From the NCBI RefSeq assembly GCF_040372045.1, contig NZ_BAABWH010000004.1: a stretch of DNA of 64,000 nt. One strand, written 5' to 3'. A program made the translations under genes and the position numbers. The stretch is from Thalassolituus sp006212115. GTDB taxonomy: Bacteria; Pseudomonadota; Gammaproteobacteria; Pseudomonadales; Oceanobacteraceae. Below, piece by piece: positions 35,043-43,987 of the stretch. Below the pieces are notes generated by a model. The model did not search any database. It was not told where the DNA came from and saw nothing but the letters and a program-made list of their open reading frames with translations. Within the stretch, counting starts at the first letter, position 1; each line of letters begins with the position of its first letter.

Positions 35043-35884
35043 CTCAATGCCCGACGGTACCGATTATCGTACTGACCGATCTCGACGGCACCTTACTTGA
35101 TCATCACGACTACAGCACCACCGCCGCAACAGAGGCTCTGACGCTTCTTAAGCGCCACCAGATACCCGTCATTTTTAACACCAGTAAAACCCAGCCTGAG
35201 GTACTGCAACTGCGCCGTACACTAGCGAATACTTCTCCCTATGTGTGTGAGAATGGTGGCGCTATTTACTACTCGACTGGCGATACTGACAGCGAGCCAG
35301 AATGGCTTTGCGAACTGCCCGGAGCGAGTTACTCCGATATTCTGCACGTACTGCATGATCTGAGAAAAGACGGGTTCAACTTTCGCGGTTTCAATGACAT
35401 GACCGACACCGAAGTCGCGGCGATAACTGGCCTGAGCACAGACGACGCACACTTTGCCCGTCAGCGCGCAGCAACCGAGCCACTGCTCTGGCGAGGTGGC
35501 GACAATAGTGAAAGTGGCGATAGTAGCATCGAGCATTTTCGTCAGGCCCTGAATGCTCACGGACTGCGCCTGTTAAAAGGTGGGCGTTTTTATCACGTGA
35601 TGGGCGACGCAGATAAAGCCTCCGCTGTCGATTTCTTCCGCCATCACTACACCCAACGCTGGCTGCTGGATACACCGCCCATCGTCATTGCGCTGGGCGA
35701 TGGAGAGAACGATAAAGCAATGCTTGAAGCGTCCGACTACCCGGTTGTTATCCCCGGCGAATCGGGTACCCTCGAACTTAACAATACAAATACGATTACC
35801 GCTGACTTTAAAGGCCCAAAGGGCTGGAACAGCGCCATTTTATCTTTACTAGAAAAACTGCTTAAGGAGACCTGCAGTGGCTGA
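35039..35884 (+). CDS. HAD phosphatase, glucosyl/mannosyl-3-phosphoglycerate phosphatase type
   Basis: A 281-residue HAD-superfamily enzyme with a Cof-type cap. Motif I LTDLDGTLLD, motif II FNTSKT, motif III lysine in KASAVDFF, motif IV GDGENDKAML. KGGRFYHVMG is a mark of the mannosyl-3-phosphoglycerate phosphatase family. Next to a GpgS-type synthase it should remove phosphate from glucosyl-3-phosphoglycerate to give glucosylglycerate. It overlaps both neighbours. Confidence 0.9.
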   Translation: MTQCPTVPIIVLTDLDGTLLDHHDYSTTAATEALTLLKRHQIPVIFNTSKTQPEVLQLRRTLANTSPYVCENGGAIYYSTGDTDSEPEWLCELPGASYSDILHVLHDLRKDGFNFRGFNDMTDTEVAAITGLSTDDAHFARQRAATEPLLWRGGDNSESGDSSIEHFRQALNAHGLRLLKGGRFYHVMGDADKASAVDFFRHHYTQRWLLDTPPIVIALGDGENDKAMLEASDYPVVIPGESGTLELNNTNTITADFKGPKGWNSAILSLLEKLLKETCSG

Positions 35885-37103
35885 TTTTTATCAGAACGGC
35901 ATTGTAACCACTCTGCACAACCTCACCGATCGACCGGTTGAAGATTTAGAACGTGAACTTATGAGTTTTTCACGTTTACGCCCGATGTCTCTGGTGTTGC
36001 CTTCCCTCTTTTCCGAGCTGGAGGGCCCTGCCCTCAGTCATATTGTTGATGAAGTTGCACAAGTCCCCTACCTGAACGAAATTGTGATTGGTCTGGACCG
36101 TGCCGACAAAGCACAACACGAGTTTGCACAAACATTTTTCTCTCGCCTGCCGCAACACCATCGCATCCTCTGGAATGACGGCCCGCGCCTCAAAGCACTC
36201 GATGCCATGCTGCAAGAAAAAGGCCTCGCTCCAACTGAAATGGGTAAAGGCCGTAACGTTTGGTATTGCTATGGCTATGTCCTGGCGTCAGGGCGTGCGG
36301 AATCCGTGGCTCTGCATGATTGCGATATCGTAACCTACGACCGTAGCCTGCTTGCTCGCCTGATTTATCCGGTTGCCCATCCTGGGTTTAACTACGTGTT
36401 TGGTAAGGGCTACTACACCCGAATCGCCGAGCAGAAATTGAATGGTCGGGTCAGCCGCTTGCTGGTTACCCCTCTCCTGCGTGCACTTAAGAAAGTGTAT
36501 GGATCTCTCGATTTTCTGGAGTATTTAGACAGCTTCCGCTATCCGCTCTCGGGTGAATTCTCAATGCGAACCGATGCTCTGAACGATATCCGTATCCCGA
36601 GTGACTGGGGTCTTGAGATCGGCGTACTGTCTGAAATGAAACGGAACTATTCGACTAACCGTATCTGTCAGGTTGATATTGCGGACGTCTACGATCATAA
36701 GCACCAGCCTCTTTCGGAAGAAGACGCCAGCGCCGGTCTGTCGAAGATGAGTACGGATATCTGTAAAGCTATTTTCCGCAAGCTTGCCACGCAAGGTGAA
36801 GTCTTCACAACGGAGACCTTCCGTACGATCAAAGCGACGTATTTCCGTGTTGCACTGGATTTCATCGAAACTTACCACAACGATGCGCGCATGAATGGCC
36901 TGGAGCTTGATCGCCACGCTGAAGAAAAAGCGGTTGAGTTATTCGCTGAGAATATCATGTACGCTGGTGAGCATTTCCTCGCGAATCCAATGGAAACACC
37001 GTTTATTCCAAGCTGGAACCGTGTCATTTCTGCAGTGCCTGATATTCTGGATCGTCTGTACGAAGCGGTCGAAGCAGATAACAGCGAATTCGGTAGCGAA
37101 TAA
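35877..37103 (+). CDS. gpgS: glucosyl-3-phosphoglycerate synthase
   Basis: A 408-residue retaining GT-A glycosyltransferase that joins NDP-glucose to 3-phosphoglycerate. The metal-binding DxD is in LHDCDI, and YPLSGEFSM is highly typical of the GpgS family. GTG start at 35877 overlaps the phosphatase gene by 8 bases. The product after dephosphorylation, glucosylglycerate, is a compatible solute made under salt stress or nitrogen limitation in marine bacteria. Confidence 0.92.
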   Translation: MADFYQNGIVTTLHNLTDRPVEDLERELMSFSRLRPMSLVLPSLFSELEGPALSHIVDEVAQVPYLNEIVIGLDRADKAQHEFAQTFFSRLPQHHRILWNDGPRLKALDAMLQEKGLAPTEMGKGRNVWYCYGYVLASGRAESVALHDCDIVTYDRSLLARLIYPVAHPGFNYVFGKGYYTRIAEQKLNGRVSRLLVTPLLRALKKVYGSLDFLEYLDSFRYPLSGEFSMRTDALNDIRIPSDWGLEIGVLSEMKRNYSTNRICQVDIADVYDHKHQPLSEEDASAGLSKMSTDICKAIFRKLATQGEVFTTETFRTIKATYFRVALDFIETYHNDARMNGLELDRHAEEKAVELFAENIMYAGEHFLANPMETPFIPSWNRVISAVPDILDRLYEAVEADNSEFGSE

Positions 37104-37120
37104 AAAAGTCGCTCTGATAT

Positions 37121-37164
37121 AAAAAACGCCCCGTATCAGTAATATGAACGGGGCGTTTTTCTTT
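37121..37164. terminator. bidirectional terminator between gpgS and the GH13 gene
   Basis: ACGCCCCGT (37126-37134) and ACGGGGCGT (37148-37156) form a perfect 9-bp stem. An A run precedes it and a T run follows, so it serves both the gpgS operon and the convergent zwf-to-GH13 operon. Confidence 0.92.
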
Positions 37165-37190
37165 TGCCAGAAAATGCGATCACACGGTAC

Positions 37191-38933
37191 TCATGTGTTT
37201 GATAACCAGACCGTTTGGTACGGAAATAAGACCAGCTCATCTTCGATAATGCTCGGTTCATGAGCGAGAAGATCCGACAAGCCATTCTCCAGGAATCCCA
37301 GGGTTGCCAACGGCAACTTCAGAATACGCTCCGTCACATTGGATAAGGCAAACAAGCGTTGTTCTCCATCCTCACTGGTGCGCTTCAGAATAAATAAATC
37401 GGTATTAATTTTAATCACGTCCTGACGTGCATCGGGATGAAATGCAGGTTGATCGCGCCGGATACGAAGCATACGCGTCAATTCGGTAAATACTTCAGCC
37501 TGTGGTGTGACGGGGTTCGACAGTAAATGTTCTAATTCCTGTTCATCCCATATTCGCCGGTTGATAGAACGGGTTCGCCCTGTCTGTTCAACGTGCTCAA
37601 TATCATTCGGGGACGCTGTAAGACTGTGAATATACACTGCAGGTACACCCTGCATTGCCAGCATAATCGCCTGTGAACACAGGAAGCGTTGAACCTGATA
37701 ATGATCCGGACCACGTCGTGTGCCCATGCAGGCATCAAACAAAGTAATATTGATTTCGTAAGGGCTCTCGGTACCGTCGCTGTTCGCCTTCATACTGACG
37801 AAGCCACCAAAGCGGTGCATAGAGTCAATCAGATCCTGTACTTCACGCTCAGGTAATAACCCTTCAACCGGGCGTACTCCAATACCATCATGTGACGCAG
37901 TGAAGTTCAGATAAGTACACCCTTCCGGTAACGGTGGTATCGCATCTGCCCAGTCGGTCAGAAAGGAGGCATTACCGCGGTTTAACGCATGTAAAACCAG
38001 AGGCGGTAATCCGAACTGGTATACCATATGCGCTTCGTCGGACTCACCAAAATAGCTCAGGTTCTCTTTCACGGGAACGTTGGTCTCCGTGATAACAACG
38101 ACTTCGGGTGCAACGAAATTAACCACATCCCTCAGTAACTTAACCGCAGCGTGAGTCTGACTCAGGTGCAGACAGGTTGTTCCAAGTTGCTTCCATAGAA
38201 ATGCCACCGCATCCAGGCGAATGAATCGGGCACCCTGCTCAATATAAAAGAGATAGATTTTAATAAACTCGAACAAAACCGCCGGGTTAGCAAAGTTCAG
38301 ATCAATCTGATCCTCAGAAAAGGTCGCCCAAACATGTTTAATGCCATGGTGGGTGTAGACCGGCGTCAGCAAAGGAGTATTACGCGGTCGGGTAACCAAA
38401 GAGACATCGGTCTCCGGGTCGACCTCGATAAAGTAATCGATATAGGGTTCACGGTTACCGATGTAGTCAATAAACCAAAGGTTTTCGCGAGAGCAATGAT
38501 TGATCACCAGATCAATCATCAGGTCAAAATTCTGCGCTATCGACGCTACGTCTCCCCAGTCGCCCCAGTCAGGATGGACCTGCTTGTAATCAATAACAGA
38601 GAATCCGTCATCGGAGCTGTACGGAAAAAACGGCAATATGTGAACTGAGTTGATGACGTCTGCCAGTCTGTCTTTAAGAAAATCCGACAACGTTTTTAAC
38701 GGCATTTCATCCGCCGTCTGAATGCTATTCCCATAGGTGATCAGAATGACGTCTTTTTCTGACCAACGCTTGTGACTTACCGGCGTGGCCTCATCCAGCA
38801 CGGAACGGGATGTCGTACCCGCGAACCGCTGACAAAGATTCAGTACTTCACGTGCGATTGCCGCACAGTCCTGCTCGTCGCCGTAGATTTGTTGTGCACG
38901 TTGTGTAAATTGTTCGAGCGCAGCGAGAGTCAT
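37191..38933 (-). CDS. GH13 sucrose-phosphorylase-like enzyme, probable glucosylglycerate phosphorylase
   Basis: A 580-residue family GH13 enzyme of the sucrose phosphorylase group. Catalytic residues: nucleophile Asp in FIRLDAVAF, acid/base Glu in VITETNVP, and the third Asp in SHDGIG. Relatives include E. coli YcjM, a glucosylglycerate phosphorylase. Convergent with gpgS and last in the Entner-Doudoroff operon (9 bases after eda), it fits phosphorolysis of glucosylglycerate to glucose-1-phosphate and D-glycerate. Sucrose as substrate cannot be excluded. Confidence 0.85.
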   Translation of the reverse strand: MTLAALEQFTQRAQQIYGDEQDCAAIAREVLNLCQRFAGTTSRSVLDEATPVSHKRWSEKDVILITYGNSIQTADEMPLKTLSDFLKDRLADVINSVHILPFFPYSSDDGFSVIDYKQVHPDWGDWGDVASIAQNFDLMIDLVINHCSRENLWFIDYIGNREPYIDYFIEVDPETDVSLVTRPRNTPLLTPVYTHHGIKHVWATFSEDQIDLNFANPAVLFEFIKIYLFYIEQGARFIRLDAVAFLWKQLGTTCLHLSQTHAAVKLLRDVVNFVAPEVVVITETNVPVKENLSYFGESDEAHMVYQFGLPPLVLHALNRGNASFLTDWADAIPPLPEGCTYLNFTASHDGIGVRPVEGLLPEREVQDLIDSMHRFGGFVSMKANSDGTESPYEINITLFDACMGTRRGPDHYQVQRFLCSQAIMLAMQGVPAVYIHSLTASPNDIEHVEQTGRTRSINRRIWDEQELEHLLSNPVTPQAEVFTELTRMLRIRRDQPAFHPDARQDVIKINTDLFILKRTSEDGEQRLFALSNVTERILKLPLATLGFLENGLSDLLAHEPSIIEDELVLFPYQTVWLSNT

Positions 38934-38942
38934 GCAATTCCC

Positions 38943-39551
38943 TTAAATTTGTGAAGCGAGATCTTTAATCTCCTGCCAATTCTGTGCCGAAATAGCCGAA
39001 GCGGGTGTCAACCAGCTACCACCAACAGCGAAGACATTTTCCAGGGCAAGAAAGTCGTGAAAAGTTTCGGCGCTGATGCCACCTGTCGGACAGAACTTCA
39101 CATCTGGAATTGGCGCACCAATCGCCTTAAGCATTGAGCGTCCGCCGCTCGGCACCGCAGGGAAAAACTTCATATATTGAAATCCAGCTTCCCGTGCATG
39201 CATCACTTCACTGGGTGTCGCAACACCGGGCAAATATGCTCCGCCCCACTCTTTGGCAGCGTCCAACAGGTTTGGGGTAAAACCGGGGCTCACCGCAAAC
39301 TCTGCGCCCTGATTCAGTGCATCATGCAACTGCTTCGGTGTAGTCACTGTACCAACACCAATAATGGCATCGGGGACTTCCTGACTGATCAAACCAATGG
39401 CTTCGAGTGCAGCAGGCGTACGAAGCGTTATTTCCAGAAACTTCACACCACCCGCAACAAGTGCTTCCGCCATAGGCACCGCGTATTCAATATCATCGAT
39501 TACAATGACGGGCATCACAGGCTTTGCCTGCTTTAACCAAGTCGTCCACAT
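38943..39551 (-). CDS. eda: KDPG aldolase
   Basis: Splits 2-keto-3-deoxy-6-phosphogluconate to pyruvate and glyceraldehyde-3-phosphate. The 202-residue TIM barrel has the catalytic Glu (FLEITLRTP), GVGTVT, and the Schiff-base Lys in MKFFPA, plus FCPTGGIS. It lies 50 bases after edd and 9 bases before the GH13 gene. Confidence 0.96.
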   Translation of the reverse strand: MWTTWLKQAKPVMPVIVIDDIEYAVPMAEALVAGGVKFLEITLRTPAALEAIGLISQEVPDAIIGVGTVTTPKQLHDALNQGAEFAVSPGFTPNLLDAAKEWGGAYLPGVATPSEVMHAREAGFQYMKFFPAVPSGGRSMLKAIGAPIPDVKFCPTGGISAETFHDFLALENVFAVGGSWLTPASAISAQNWQEIKDLASQI

Positions 39552-39601
39552 AATTGTTGTACTCCGTTTAAGGCTGCTGAATCGCTGCTCTGAGACGTGT
39601 A

Positions 39602-41425
39602 TCAGAGGCCCAGGCTGATGGCGCCCTGATCCGCTGGGCCGGCAAGCTGGCGTAATCCGGCAAATAACTCCCGTCCAACGCCTTGCTGTGAATCACTGAC
39701 ATCCAGTGACGCTCGATCTTCTTTCAGACGTTGCTCGAAGTTGCCATCAACCACGCCCAATACGCCTTTATGACCGTCCAGAAGAATACGATCACCGTCC
39801 TTCACCGCATGAATTGGACCATCGTCCAACGCTTCCGGACTCAAATGTATTGCTGCTGGAACTTTTCCGGATGCGCCCGATAACCTTCCATCGGTTACCA
39901 GTGCCACCCGGTAACCGGCTTCCTGCAGATTAGTCAACGCTGGGGTAAGTTGATGCAGCTCTGGCATACCGTTGGCTTTTGGCCCCTGCCCTTTTACCAC
40001 GACAATAACATCCTGATTTAGCTCACCAGCTTGATACGCCGCCAATACCTGTTGCTGATCGGTAAATACACGCGCGGGGGCATCAATAACCCAGCGGTCA
40101 TCAGGAACCGCTGATACCTTCATAATGGCCCTGCCCAGGTTTCCGCTGACCAACTTCATCCCGCCCTCACGTAAGAATGGCGCATGTGCGGGGGCCAGCA
40201 CACTGAGATCGGCCGACTCACCTTCCATGGCTTCCCATTCCAGTTCGCCCTCGTCCGTAAGAACAGGACGGCGACACCATTGCCGTAAGCCCGCGCCTAA
40301 AATGGTATTTACATCTTCATGAAGTAAGCCTGCGTCCAACAATTCACGAATAAGAAATGGCATCCCACCGGCACGTTCAAACGCATTCACATCGGCACTG
40401 CCATTTGGGTACATACGCGTCAGGAGGGGCACCACTTCTGACAGCTCTGCCATGTCCTGCCAGTCAATCAGGATTCCAGCCATACGAGCAATGGCGACCA
40501 GATGAATACTGTGATTAGTCGATCCACCCGTCGCTAATAACCCGACCATGGCATTGACCATGACTTTCTCATCGACGATTTTGGCCATCGGCATGTAGCC
40601 GGGCTCCAGTGCGGTGATCTCTGCCAGACGATGTGCTGCAGCCCGAGTCAGGGGTTCACGCAGTCCGGCGTCGGGGTTAACGAACGAAGAGCCCGGAAGC
40701 TGAAGGCCCATTATCTCCATCAACATCTGATTTGAGTTAGCAGTACCGTAAAATGTGCAGGTTCCTTCACTGTGGTAGGACCCCATTTCACTTTCGAGTA
40801 ATTCGGCTTCGCCGACCTCTCCCCGAGCGAATGCCTGCCTTGTTTTCGCTTTCTCTGAATTACTGATACCGCTGTGCATTGGCCCGGAAGGGACAAATAC
40901 CGCTGGCAGGTGGCCAAAACGCAAGGCGGCCATGACTAAACCGGGGACAATCTTGTCACAAATACCCAACATCAGACTGCCGTCAAAGACCTGGTGAGAC
41001 AGCGCCACAGCCGTACTCATCGCGATCACGTCGCGGCTGAACAACGACAGTTCCATCCCTGTCTGTCCCTGAGTGACACCATCACACATTGCAGGAACAC
41101 CACCAGCCATCTGTGCAACGTGGCCTTTTTCAGAAAGAAATTTCTTCAGCAAATCCGGGTAATACCGGTACGGTGCATGAGCAGAAAGGACGTCGTTGTA
41201 GGCATTAATAATGGCCACATTAGCACTACGACTGCTGCTTTTTAGTATGAGCTTTTCATCGTCGTTCGCTGATGCATAGTCATGAGCCAGATTGGTACAA
41301 CTGAGTGCGGAGCGCACTGTACCTTTCGCCGAAGCCGCTTCCATATCCGCCAGGTATTTCTGGCGAGTATCACTGCTTCGGCGGCGAATTTTATCGGTAA
41401 CGCTTTCAACAACAGAATGGATCAT
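39602..41425 (-). CDS. edd: 6-phosphogluconate dehydratase
   Basis: First committed enzyme of the Entner-Doudoroff route; an Fe-S dehydratase of the IlvD/Edd family. The 607-residue length is typical. Cluster cysteines are seen in MCDGVTQG, GICDKIVPG and EGTCTFYGTANS. Signature GRLSGASGKVPAA lies near the C-terminus. Its start overlaps the pgl stop by four bases. Confidence 0.97.
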   Translation of the reverse strand: MIHSVVESVTDKIRRRSSDTRQKYLADMEAASAKGTVRSALSCTNLAHDYASANDDEKLILKSSSRSANVAIINAYNDVLSAHAPYRYYPDLLKKFLSEKGHVAQMAGGVPAMCDGVTQGQTGMELSLFSRDVIAMSTAVALSHQVFDGSLMLGICDKIVPGLVMAALRFGHLPAVFVPSGPMHSGISNSEKAKTRQAFARGEVGEAELLESEMGSYHSEGTCTFYGTANSNQMLMEIMGLQLPGSSFVNPDAGLREPLTRAAAHRLAEITALEPGYMPMAKIVDEKVMVNAMVGLLATGGSTNHSIHLVAIARMAGILIDWQDMAELSEVVPLLTRMYPNGSADVNAFERAGGMPFLIRELLDAGLLHEDVNTILGAGLRQWCRRPVLTDEGELEWEAMEGESADLSVLAPAHAPFLREGGMKLVSGNLGRAIMKVSAVPDDRWVIDAPARVFTDQQQVLAAYQAGELNQDVIVVVKGQGPKANGMPELHQLTPALTNLQEAGYRVALVTDGRLSGASGKVPAAIHLSPEALDDGPIHAVKDGDRILLDGHKGVLGVVDGNFEQRLKEDRASLDVSDSQQGVGRELFAGLRQLAGPADQGAISLGL

Positions 41426-42126
41426 TCTTCACTCCGATAAATGCTCAATGGGACTTGCGACTGATACAGCACCGACCGTATTGGCATGGCACTGATATTC
41501 TGCCGCTCCTTCTCTTCACATGCTTTGGCGTACACACGATTCTTTTCATCGCCTTCAAAGTGCAGATAGAGATGGCGACAGTTGGATAACAGCCCCCAGG
41601 TCAGTGTCATTCTTGGCAAACCTGTGGGTTCATCAATAACGGGACAACACCATGCAGAATTACCCTCATCAAGACATTTAGGTAGCGCATCTGAATCAGG
41701 AAACCAGGATGCAGTATGACCGTCGTTCCCCATTCCAAGTACCGCAAAGTCCAGTCTCACCATTAATTCATGTAAGCCATTTTCGCACTCCATGAATCCA
41801 TCAACCGGGCCGGGTGCTTTATTCTTTAATGAAAAGAAATAGGTCTGAGAGGCCTCATTCTGTAGCAGGTGACGTTTCACCAAAGCCGCATTGCTCGCGG
41901 CATCGGACTCATCTACCCAGCGTTCGTCAACCAGCGTAACCCGTACTTTGCTCCAATCGAGCTTGCGCTTTGATAACTCTTCCAAAAAACGAACGGGTGT
42001 CGACCCTCCGCTGACAGCAATACATACACGACCGCGAGCAGCAATCGATTCACGCATTTTCCCCGCCAGATCATCGGCAAGCTGTCGCGCTAAAGCATCG
42101 GGTGATGTAAATCGGTTATCTGTCAT
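41422..42126 (-). CDS. pgl: 6-phosphogluconolactonase
   Basis: Hydrolyses 6-phosphogluconolactone between Zwf and Edd. The 234-residue protein has the family motifs VCIAVSGGSTP near the N-terminus, VTLVDERWV, and VLGMGNDGHTASWFP. ATG at 42124-42126 (MTDNRF) with GGGAGAGAG upstream is chosen over an ATG at 42183 that would add 19 residues with poor similarity. It is 69 bases downstream of zwf. Confidence 0.95.
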   Translation of the reverse strand: MTDNRFTSPDALARQLADDLAGKMRESIAARGRVCIAVSGGSTPVRFLEELSKRKLDWSKVRVTLVDERWVDESDAASNAALVKRHLLQNEASQTYFFSLKNKAPGPVDGFMECENGLHELMVRLDFAVLGMGNDGHTASWFPDSDALPKCLDEGNSAWCCPVIDEPTGLPRMTLTWGLLSNCRHLYLHFEGDEKNRVYAKACEEKERQNISAMPIRSVLYQSQVPLSIYRSEE

Positions 42127-42195
42127 GTTTTCTCTCTCCCAAACTGCCTTGTCATTTAATGTATTTATTTTCAGGCTTACCACTCATATACGATT

Positions 42196-43653
42196 TCAGC
42201 TATTTTCGTCCCAGAGACGTCCATCACGAGCTAGCAGCAACGTGGCGGCCGCAGGGCCCCAGGTTCCAGCGGTGTAGGGTTCCGGCCGTTGCTCCTGCTC
42301 TTGCCAGAATTTAATAATCGGATCGACCCAACGCCAGGCCTCTATAAGTTCATCGTCTCTCAGGAACAGGGTTGCATTGCCACTAAGTGCATCGTAAAGC
42401 AGTCGTTCGTACGCCTCTGGAACCCGTGTCTGGCGTTGATTGGATGGATTCAGACTCAAATTCATCGGACGCACATTCATTCCCGGCCCAACGCGCTTTT
42501 CACACAACATTAAGCGCACACCTTCATCCGGCTGCAGACGAAATATCAATTTATTCGCCATCGTATTTTTATGCTGAAGCGGAAATATGGAGTGCGGAAT
42601 TTCTTTAAACTGCACGACAATTTCACACGCCCTTTCCGCCAAGCGTTTACCCGTTCTAAGATAAAAAGGCACACCAGCCCATCGCCAGTTATCTATTTCG
42701 ACTTTCGCGGCGATAAAAGTTTCGGTCAACGATTTGTCGTGCACTCCGGGCTCATCTCGATACCGTGGAACCGGCTTACCATCGGCGACTCCCGAGTCAT
42801 ACTGACCCCGCACCACGTTTTCGTTAATCATTTCACCGGTGATGGGTTTCAGTGCTTTGAGTACTTTCACTTTCTCATCGCGCACTGCATCAGGTTCAAG
42901 CTTTGCAGGGGGTTCCATCGCAGTAATACAGAGAAGCTGCAGAAGATGGTTCTGGAACATGTCGCGCATTGCGCCTACGTGCTCATAAAACTCAGCACGT
43001 TGCTCAACACCAAGCTGCTCTGAAATAGTGATTTGTATGTGGTCGATGTAGTGCTGATTCCATTGCGACTCAAATAACGAGTTGGCGAATCGTAATACCA
43101 TCAGGTTCTGAACCGTTTCTTTGCCGAGGTAGTGATCAATACGGTAGATCTGCTTTTCGGCAAAAAATTCAGCAACGGTCTGATTAATGACCTCGGCTGT
43201 CTCGAGGTCATGACCGATGGGTTTCTCCAGAACGATTTTACTCTGCGACTTAATCAGATCCGCATCGTGTAATCCACGACATATGGGCGTGTACAGGTCT
43301 GAACCTGTGGCCATGTAAAAGAGGCGGTTTATGTCATCCGATGACAGCGCCTTAGCAAGCGCCTTGTAGCCTTTCGATTCATTCACATCGAGCGTAAAGC
43401 ACTGGACCTTCTCCAGAAAGGATTCGACAGGTTCCTTTTCCAGATAATTGGACGGTACATGAGATTTGATCGATGACTCTATTTTGGCGACAAACGCATC
43501 GCGTGGAATGTCACGCCGGGTGACGGCATAGATAACGCCATCGGGAAGACGTCCATCCCGATGTAACAGAAATAAAGCTGGCATAAGCTTGCGCAGTGCC
43601 AGGTCCCCCAACCCACCAAACAAAACCAGTTCAAACGGTGCATCAATGTGCAT
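42196..43653 (-). CDS. zwf: glucose-6-phosphate 1-dehydrogenase
   Basis: First gene of the zwf-pgl-edd-eda-GH13 operon. The 485-residue enzyme has the active-site segment RIDHYLGKE and EKPIGHDL. The cofactor motif reads GGLGDLA instead of the common GASGDLA, a modest change. ATG follows a GGAGGT ribosome site. No hexR regulator gene accompanies it, unlike Pseudomonas. Confidence 0.97.
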   Translation of the reverse strand: MHIDAPFELVLFGGLGDLALRKLMPALFLLHRDGRLPDGVIYAVTRRDIPRDAFVAKIESSIKSHVPSNYLEKEPVESFLEKVQCFTLDVNESKGYKALAKALSSDDINRLFYMATGSDLYTPICRGLHDADLIKSQSKIVLEKPIGHDLETAEVINQTVAEFFAEKQIYRIDHYLGKETVQNLMVLRFANSLFESQWNQHYIDHIQITISEQLGVEQRAEFYEHVGAMRDMFQNHLLQLLCITAMEPPAKLEPDAVRDEKVKVLKALKPITGEMINENVVRGQYDSGVADGKPVPRYRDEPGVHDKSLTETFIAAKVEIDNWRWAGVPFYLRTGKRLAERACEIVVQFKEIPHSIFPLQHKNTMANKLIFRLQPDEGVRLMLCEKRVGPGMNVRPMNLSLNPSNQRQTRVPEAYERLLYDALSGNATLFLRDDELIEAWRWVDPIIKFWQEQEQRPEPYTAGTWGPAAATLLLARDGRLWDENS

Positions 43654-43987
43654 TCAATACCTCCAGTGTTTCATTTTGGGGCGCTGTAGTATGCAATCAA
43701 GAGAGCCTCAGCCCTTACAGTATAGAAGCCCTGTCGAGTCCCGGCCTGCATACCAAGATTCATGCGGCTTGATTGCAACCAAGTCAGTTTCTTGCCAATC
43801 ATTAACGGTCAAGCATGTTCCATACCGTCGGCATCATACTTGCACCATTGTGATTCAGGACGAGCAGAAAAGTGCTCAAAAATAATCAGGGCAAGCTCGC
43901 AGAATGACGCAAAACGGTAACGAATCTGCCATAATCTGCCCTCTTTAAAAGGTACTAACTCCCATGTCTGAACAAGGAAAGACGTCA
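43654..43987. other. zwf-galU divergent intergenic region
   Basis: 334 bases without a believable gene. It holds a minus-strand TATACT (43724-43719) suited as the zwf -10, and a pair of 10-bp inverted copies, TGCAATCAAG (43692-43701) and CTTGATTGCA (43768-43777). Near galU, CATAAT (43930-43935) is a possible -10. No HexR-like TTGT-N7/8-ACAA site was found. Confidence 0.6.
43692..43777. promoter_or_regulatory. paired inverted sites flanking the zwf -10
   Basis: TGCAATCAAG (43692-43701) and its exact reverse complement (43768-43777) bracket the candidate zwf -10, with one arm near +15 and the other near -60. The layout suits a looping repressor; a long-range RNA stem is the alternative only if transcription begins upstream of both. 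Confidence 0.4.

Noticed and set aside
43654..43963. HexR operator upstream of zwf
   Set aside because: No TTGT-N7/8-ACAA or similar site could be found.
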